NCBI GenBank assembly: GCA_934718155.1
Contig: CAKUZF010000036.1
Location: forward strand, 1 to 28,029
DNA length: 28,029 nt
Source: an uncultured Parabacteroides sp.
Lineage (GTDB): Bacteria > Bacteroidota > Bacteroidia > Bacteroidales > Tannerellaceae
Direction of reading: 5' to 3'
The position numbers and the translations under genes were made by a program. Shown in pieces: positions 23,645 through 28,029 of this stretch. How positions within the stretch are numbered: position 1 is the first letter of the stretch; each line of letters begins with the position of its first letter. Below the pieces are notes generated by a model. It was not told the origin of the DNA and ran no database searches. It saw only the letters and a program-made list of their open reading frames with translations.

Positions 23645-25144
23645 TTAAACGTTCGTGTTGCTCTTCAAGATAACGTCGTGTGCACCACCCTCGACGATCG
23701 AGGTTGAGGAGACGAGCGTAATCTTCGCCTGGTTCTGCAATTGCTGGATCGTTACGGAGCCGCAGCTGCACATCGTGGCGATCATCTTGCCCAGCGTCAC
23801 CTTCAGGTTGTCTTTCATCTTGCCGGCGTAGGGCACGTAGCTGTCAACGCCCTCCTCAAACTTCATGCCCTCGGTGCCGCCCATGTCGTAGCGCTGCCAG
23901 TTCTTCGCGCGGTTGGAGCCCTCGCCCCAGTACTCCTTCACGAAGTTGTTGCCGATCTTCAGCTTCTTCGTGGGCGACTCGTCGAAGCGGGCGAAGTAGC
24001 GGCCCATCATCAAGAAGTCAGCGCCCATGGCCAAAGCCAGCACCATATGGTAGTCGTGCACCAAACCTCCATCGCTGCAGATGGGGATGTAAACACCGTG
24101 CTCCTTGTAGTAGGCGTCACGCGCCTTAGCCACGTCGATCAATGCCGTAGCCTGTCCGCGGCCGATTCCCTTTTGCTCGCGTGTGATGCAGATCGAACCG
24201 CCACCGATACCCACTTTGATGAAGTCGGCTCCTGCGTCGGCCAGGTAGTTGAAGCCCTCTTGGTCGACGATGTTGCCTGCGCCGACCAGCACCTTGTCGC
24301 CATAGTTGGCCTTGATCCACTTCAGCGTCTCATACTGCCACTCCGAGTAGCCGTCCGATGAGTCGATGCAGACCACGTCTACACCCGCCTCGACCAGCGC
24401 CGGAACACGCTCCATATAGTCGCGCGTGTTGATACCAGCGCCAACCAGCAGCTTCTTGTCGGCTCCTGAGAGCTCCATCGGGTTCTCGCGGTGGCTGTCG
24501 TAATCCTTGCGGAACACGAAATACTGCAAGTGTTGCTCCTTATCAATAATAGGCAATGTGTTCAACTTGTGGTCCCAGATGATTTGGTTGGCCTCGCTCA
24601 ACGTAATGCCCTGCTCGCCGACGATCAGCTTCGAGAAGGGGGTCATAAACTCGCTCACCTTCTTGTCTAAAGCGTCCTTGCCCTCGCGATAGTCGCGGCT
24701 GGTCACCATGCCCAGCAATTTGCCGTTAGGCGTACCGTCGTGGGTCACACCAATCGTAGAGTGTTCCGTCTTGCGCACCAAGGCCAGCACGTCGGCCAAT
24801 GTGTGGTCGGGGGTCAGGTTCGAATCGCTGATCACGAATCCCGCCTTAAACTTCTTGACTTTGCGCACCATCTCTGCTTGGCTGGCAATGGGTTGCGAAC
24901 CGAAAATGAACGAGAGACCACCGTTGCGAGCCAGCTCGATTGCCAGTTCCGGGCCGGAAACCGACTGCATGATTGCTGAAACGAACGGGATGTTCAGCTC
25001 GATCGCCGACTTTTCGCCAGCGTTGAACTTCACCATCGGTGTTTTCAACGAAACGTTGGAGGGAATGCACTCTTTTGTTGTTAAACCAGGGATGAGTAGG
25101 TACTCACCAAATGTTCTTGAAACATCGTTTAAATAGATTGCCAT
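23645..25144 (-). CDS. guaB: IMP dehydrogenase
   Basis: A 499-aa cytosolic enzyme oxidising IMP to XMP with NAD, the committed step to guanine nucleotides; guaA elsewhere in this window performs the next step. The TIM barrel starts FGEYLLIPGLT, followed by NIPFVSAIMQSV. Two CBS domains lie at about 95-215 (STIGVTHDGTPNGKLLGMVTSRDY and later LPIIDKEQHLQYFVFRKD). The IMP-binding loop is IGGGSICITREQKGIGRGQ with the catalytic Cys319, then CSDGG, and the flap contains WQRYDMGG with the Arg-Tyr pair. GSICITRE rather than GSICTTR marks the variant common in clostridia and Bacteroidetes. The ATG at 25144 is chosen: an in-frame ATG 51 codons upstream (25297) would translate through the promoter. Confidence 0.97.
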   Translation of the reverse strand: MAIYLNDVSRTFGEYLLIPGLTTKECIPSNVSLKTPMVKFNAGEKSAIELNIPFVSAIMQSVSGPELAIELARNGGLSFIFGSQPIASQAEMVRKVKKFKAGFVISDSNLTPDHTLADVLALVRKTEHSTIGVTHDGTPNGKLLGMVTSRDYREGKDALDKKVSEFMTPFSKLIVGEQGITLSEANQIIWDHKLNTLPIIDKEQHLQYFVFRKDYDSHRENPMELSGADKKLLVGAGINTRDYMERVPALVEAGVDVVCIDSSDGYSEWQYETLKWIKANYGDKVLVGAGNIVDQEGFNYLADAGADFIKVGIGGGSICITREQKGIGRGQATALIDVAKARDAYYKEHGVYIPICSDGGLVHDYHMVLALAMGADFLMMGRYFARFDESPTKKLKIGNNFVKEYWGEGSNRAKNWQRYDMGGTEGMKFEEGVDSYVPYAGKMKDNLKVTLGKMIATMCSCGSVTIQQLQNQAKITLVSSTSIVEGGAHDVILKSNTNV

Positions 25145-25184
25145 AGATATTTTGCTATTTACAAGATCTGATTTATATATTTTG

Positions 25185-25214
25185 CAAAGGTAGTCTTTTT
25201 TATTGGATCGCAAA
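25185..25214 (-). promoter_or_regulatory. guaB promoter (Bacteroidetes type)
   Basis: On the minus strand TTTG (25211-25214) is the -33 element and TACCTTTG (25185-25192) the -7 box, with an 18-nt spacing. The predicted transcript start near 25178 leaves a leader of about 34 nt before the guaB ATG. This also decides the start codon choice. Confidence 0.75.
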
Positions 25215-25381
25215 CCGATTGGCGGCCGAAATAATCCATCTTTCGCTAAAATTGCCCTTGCGGCCCCTCGAAGCTCGATTCGAAACGATTTTGACATGGC
25301 CCAATAAGCGCATATGATGGGGATGAACCGTATCGTGTTGGCGGTTAAATGACCTCGCTGCGCCGAAGCTGCAAGGCAGTA
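25215..25381. other. Gap without a recognised gene upstream of guaB
   Basis: Together with the repeat array and the lipoprotein promoter this is part of a 469-base non-coding stretch (25145-25613). I see no open frame resembling a known protein, no tRNA and no terminator here. The only structure noticed is mildly palindromic sequence, such as TCGAAGCTCGATTCGA at 25268-25283. Confidence 0.4.
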
Positions 25382-25483
25382 GCTCTAATCGAGCTCTAAC
25401 GTTTCTCTAACGTTTCTCTAACCCTGGATTAGAGAAACATTAGAGCAACCTCGGAGCAGCCTCGGAGCAGCCTTAGAGCAGCG
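25382..25483. repeat. 11-bp-phased inverted repeat array
   Basis: Four copies of CTCTAA start at 25383, 25394, 25405 and 25416, exactly 11 nt apart. After a 7-nt centre (25422-25428), five copies of the reverse complement TTAGAG, or its variant TCGGAG, start at 25429, 25440, 25451, 25462 and 25473, again exactly 11 nt apart. Full units read TTAGAGAAACR or TYRGAGCARCC. The two inner units on each side form a 17-bp dyad (25405-25421 with 25429-25445) with a single mismatch. The array can fold as a long hairpin or present binding sites on one face of the helix. It lies between the guaB promoter and the lipoprotein/PagL-like operon. Confidence 0.9.
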
Positions 25484-25586
25484 CCCCTCCAGCCTGATGC
25501 TTAGCGGTCACGGACGGTTGGAAAGTTTTTGGGCATAGGGACGTGAAATACGGGGTGGAAAACGGATCGCAGCTTCTTTATTTGAT

Positions 25587-25594
25587 TATTTTTG
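25587..25594 (+). promoter_or_regulatory. Candidate -7 box for the lipoprotein/barrel operon
   Basis: TATTTTTG matches TAnnTTTG and ends 19 nt before the ATG at 25614. No clear -33 TTTG is present at about 20 nt upstream. The phased repeat array ends about 104 nt upstream of this box. Confidence 0.5.
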
Positions 25595-25613
25595 CCGCAA
25601 ATTTTTTAGCTGA

Positions 25614-26615
25614 ATGAACAGGACTATATTGCAGGGGTTGATCGTGATGTGTCTCAGCCTGCTGATGAGTTGCAACACCGACGTCTTCGTGAAAGACTTT
25701 CGGTCTGATGTTGATGAGGCGCATTTGGCGGGCACCGATGATGCTCTTACGCTACATTTCCCCCATGGAGGGTGGGTGTTGAGAGGCTCGTTGAGCAGCG
25801 GTCTCTCGTTGAGCTCGCCGTCGTCTTTCAGCATCGAAAACTACGATGCTGCCGGTAAGCTTGTTAGCCGGAGCGATCAGATTTACCTGACCGACCAGGG
25901 AAGGGCTGAGTTGCGCAACGACCTGATCCAGTTGGATGTAGAGCGCATCAGCGATACCGAGCTGAGAATAAGGGTGCTGGAGAACCTGTTGCCCGATTGT
26001 GAACTCCATCTGACCTTGCAACATAAGGAGGCCGACGGCATGTCGCAGCTGATTCGAGTCTCGCTCGCCGCTGCCCGCTATGAGGTGGATCAAGTGGCCT
26101 ATACGCTCGACTCTTGGAGCGAGGAGGAGCGCACGGAGCGGCGTGCGGCCTTGAACGTGATTATCCCCACCGACACAGCAATCCCTTGCATCCTCTACCC
26201 CTACGAGTCGGAGTGTCGCGATGTGCGGTTTGGCGAGTTTATCTTGCAAGTCGAGGGAGAGGGCTACTACGAGCCGTTCTCGCCTCTCCACCTGTTTGAT
26301 GCGGCAGTCGAGGTGGAGATTCCAACGCCGCACCCCGACAGGGCAGGCTTCGAGATGAGGGGCGATAAAGCGCTCTTGACCGATGATCCGCAACGGTTTG
26401 ACTTGCCGAACGCTAAGCAGTCGGAAACGGTGGTCGTTCAGGGTCCGGGCACTTTCATCGTCTACAAACAGGTGGATTACCGAAAGACGATCAATAGTTG
26501 CGAGATTCATGCCCACAATTGCGACAGCGGCAAGAAGCGCGTGTTTCGTGCTTCGCTTGAGCAGGAATTTCCTTCCCGCTTATCCGTGTCCACCCAAAAA
26601 CAGGAGGCTCAATGA
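25614..26615 (+). CDS. Hypothetical lipoprotein upstream of a PagL-like barrel
   Basis: A 333-aa protein not assigned to any family by me. The signal peptide ends LSLLMSC with lipidated Cys20, so it is probably anchored at the outer membrane or in the periplasm. The mature region looks beta-rich, with alternating hydrophobic residues (ALTLHFPHGGWVLRGS, RIRVLENLLPDCELHLTL, FGEFILQVEGEGYYEPF), and has several Cys residues (such as IPCILYPYESECRD and INSCEIHAHNCDSG) that could form disulphides. It overlaps the downstream barrel gene by 4 nt and may assist or partner it. A strong AGGAGG (26602-26607) sits in its last codons to serve that gene. Confidence 0.85.
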   Translation: MNRTILQGLIVMCLSLLMSCNTDVFVKDFRSDVDEAHLAGTDDALTLHFPHGGWVLRGSLSSGLSLSSPSSFSIENYDAAGKLVSRSDQIYLTDQGRAELRNDLIQLDVERISDTELRIRVLENLLPDCELHLTLQHKEADGMSQLIRVSLAAARYEVDQVAYTLDSWSEEERTERRAALNVIIPTDTAIPCILYPYESECRDVRFGEFILQVEGEGYYEPFSPLHLFDAAVEVEIPTPHPDRAGFEMRGDKALLTDDPQRFDLPNAKQSETVVVQGPGTFIVYKQVDYRKTINSCEIHAHNCDSGKKRVFRASLEQEFPSRLSVSTQKQEAQ

Positions 26616-27799
26616 TGAATAGGTCAATTTTACTGCTGTCGCTCCTTTTCCTTTGGCTCTGCTTGCCGCATGTGGCTTGCTGCGAAGAGGCCGATACGCT
26701 GAGACTCATCCATCGAGTGGGAGTGGATTTCCGTCCCTCCCGCATTGTGCAAGACGATCCGTTTTTCGAGGGCGAAAACCAGCTGGGCCGACCGATGCTA
26801 TTTGGCTATTCCTGCCATCTGAAATACAGCTTCCAATTTGCCGATAACTCTCGGATGGGCACGCTTTATCCGCATACGTATCAAGGTATTGGTTTATCTT
26901 GTAATGATTTGGAAAATCGCAAGGAGATAGGCTCACCAGTGGCGGTTTATGCTTTTCAAGGTTCGCGTATCGCTATCCTTTCCTCTGCCTTGTCGCTGGA
27001 CTATGAGTGGAATTTTGGAGCCTCTTTCGGATGGAAAAAGTCTGACGGCATCAGCAATCCCAACAATACCGTGGTGGGTTCGAAGGTGAACGCCTACATC
27101 AACTTGGGCTTCTTGTTGAATTGGCAAGTGGCTCCTCGATGGAATCTGACGGCGGGCGTCGACCTGACGCACTATTCCAACGGCAACACGGGTTATCCCA
27201 ACTTGGGTGTCAATATGGTAGGCGGAAGGGTGGGCTTGGTCTACAGCCTGCACCCCGAAGGATCGATGCGACGGGCAGCCTCTTCGTCGTGCGATATGGT
27301 TTTCAAACCCTATGTTAGCTATGACGTGGTCGTTTATGGCGCAGGTCGTAAGCGGGCGTTCATCACCGACGACGAGTGTTTCATGATTCCTGGCACATTT
27401 GGCATCGTGGGCATGAACTTCACGCCGATGTACAACTTCAACCGCTTTTTCCGTGCCGGTCTTTCGCTCGATGCGCAATACGACGAGAGTGCCAACGTGG
27501 CGGCCTATTATGTGGGTGGAGGTCAGGATGCTCCCAGGTTCTATCGCCCCTCGTTTTGCGAGCAGTTTGCCGTCGGTCTATCCGCCCGTGGCGAGCTGGT
27601 GATGCCCTTCTTTGCCGTCAACGTCGGCCTTGGCTACAACGTCTGGCAAAAGGGGGAGGACACGAAGGGGTGGTATCAGGTACTGGCCCTCAAGACCTCG
27701 ATCACACGCCAGCTCTTCCTCCATGTGGGCTATCAGTTGAGTCGATTCAAAGACCCCAGCAACTTGATGCTGGGCCTGGGATGGCGCTTTGGCGCATAG
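26612..27799 (+). CDS. PagL-like outer-membrane beta-barrel (acyloxyacyl hydrolase family)
   Basis: A 395-aa exported protein with a signal peptide (about 1-24) and a series of amphipathic beta-strands rich in Gly and aromatic residues, ending LGLGWRFGA. The segment DLTHYSNGNTGYPNLGVN matches the active-site region of lipid A 3-O-deacylase PagL: His187 and Ser189 are in place, but Asn201 stands where PagL has its catalytic Glu (12 residues after Ser). PagL enzymes are about 150-170 aa and this protein is more than twice that, with extra barrel strands. Two starts are possible: ATG 26612 overlaps the previous stop, whereas ATG 26615 is better spaced (7 nt) from AGGAGG. The expected location is the outer membrane, with lipid A, another lipid or structure as substrate or role. 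Confidence 0.8.
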   Translation: MMNRSILLLSLLFLWLCLPHVACCEEADTLRLIHRVGVDFRPSRIVQDDPFFEGENQLGRPMLFGYSCHLKYSFQFADNSRMGTLYPHTYQGIGLSCNDLENRKEIGSPVAVYAFQGSRIAILSSALSLDYEWNFGASFGWKKSDGISNPNNTVVGSKVNAYINLGFLLNWQVAPRWNLTAGVDLTHYSNGNTGYPNLGVNMVGGRVGLVYSLHPEGSMRRAASSSCDMVFKPYVSYDVVVYGAGRKRAFITDDECFMIPGTFGIVGMNFTPMYNFNRFFRAGLSLDAQYDESANVAAYYVGGGQDAPRFYRPSFCEQFAVGLSARGELVMPFFAVNVGLGYNVWQKGEDTKGWYQVLALKTSITRQLFLHVGYQLSRFKDPSNLMLGLGWRFGA

Positions 27800-27918
27800 C
27801 CTTAAAAATGGGCTAGGTTTGATGGGGAAACACATGTCCTCACGCCTCGTAACGAGAGTTTCTACTTTATCGTTTTTATTATTGAATGCGTGCGCACATA
27901 CGCATGAGAATCAGTCGA

Positions 27919-27932
27919 TTGACATAAGTCAA
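27919..27932. promoter_or_regulatory. CRP/FNR-like palindrome
   Basis: TTGAC-ATAA-GTCAA is a perfect 5-bp inverted repeat with a 4-nt spacer, the geometry of CRP/FNR-family operators (for example FNR TTGAT-N4-ATCAA and the HcpR-type TTGAC...GTCAA). It lies in the 230-base gap after the barrel gene; the regulated gene would begin beyond the window. Confidence 0.35.
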
Positions 27933-28029
27933 GATAGTGTGCTTGCGTAAATTTTTTTTCATCGTTCTTATCGTTTGTGTCACAGTGATTAAGGCCTGGT
28001 TTTAGCGCAAGAGCGTTAAAGGACGGTTG

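Noticed and set aside
25145..25297. N-terminal extension of guaB by 51 codons
   Set aside because: It would translate the -33/-7 promoter, and IMP dehydrogenases of this type begin at the MAIYLNDVSRTF-like position.
25382..25483. CRISPR array
   Set aside because: Units are 11 nt with 5-nt variable parts and change orientation at the centre; there are no 25-40 nt repeats and spacers and no cas genes.
27885..27906. ATGCGT/ACGCAT hairpin as terminator of the barrel gene
   Set aside because: It has only a 6-bp stem with an 8-nt loop and no T-tract; it is 90 nt after the stop codon.

Overview
The window looks like chromosomal DNA from a member of the order Bacteroidales, probably near Parabacteroides/Tannerellaceae. 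This is inferred from gene content, not from a database search. Supporting signs are the DUF4270 and DUF3843 lipoprotein/hypothetical families, a conserved-looking sigma-54 activator - lptE - secG string, TAT-exported Gfo/Idh/MocA and sugar-isomerase proteins, several TAnnTTTG-type (Bacteroidetes sigma) -7 boxes, and A/T-rich leaders with few Shine-Dalgarno sequences. No insertion sequence, integrase, phage gene or CRISPR array was seen.

Layout. 1-1680: tRNA-Cys followed 19 nt later by guaA (GMP synthase), ending in a strong terminator shared with a convergent DUF3843-like gene (1687-2958, minus). 3131-8997: a tightly packed plus-strand run of eight genes, namely a TagD-like cytidylyltransferase, a short-chain dehydrogenase, a CDP-alcohol phosphatidyltransferase, a PlsC-like acyltransferase, a sigma-54-type AAA+ activator, lptE, a small helical/TPR-like protein and secG, closed by a terminator at 9031. 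The theme is envelope building: lipid headgroup and acyl chemistry, LPS export and protein export. 9202-11715: two TAT-exported proteins, a Gfo/Idh/MocA oxidoreductase and a xylose-isomerase-like TIM barrel, each followed by its own terminator; they plausibly act together on sugars in the periplasm. 11796-12990: an MgtC/SapB membrane protein and a GNAT acetyltransferase whose start region carries a run of eight T's.

13311-15529 (minus): a GT5-only starch-synthase-like protein and a DUF4270 lipoprotein, divergent from panC-panD (15632-16843). 16937-22502 (minus): a complete tripartite RND efflux operon (adaptor, pump, TolC-like channel) with 4-nt overlaps, divergent from an AraC-family regulator (22687-23541). 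23645-25144 (minus): guaB of the clostridial/Bacteroidetes IMP dehydrogenase type, with a clear promoter and terminator. 25145-25613: a 469-base gap holding the guaB promoter and a striking array of 11-bp-phased repeats arranged as a large dyad. 25614-27799: a lipoprotein gene overlapping a PagL-like outer-membrane beta-barrel gene. The last 230 bases are non-coding as far as visible and contain a CRP/FNR-like palindrome.

The most unusual items are the 11-bp-phased inverted repeat array (25382-25483), the four-gene lipid cassette with departures from family motifs in three of its enzymes, the T8 tract at the GNAT start, and a PagL-like protein that keeps His and Ser but appears to lack the catalytic Glu.
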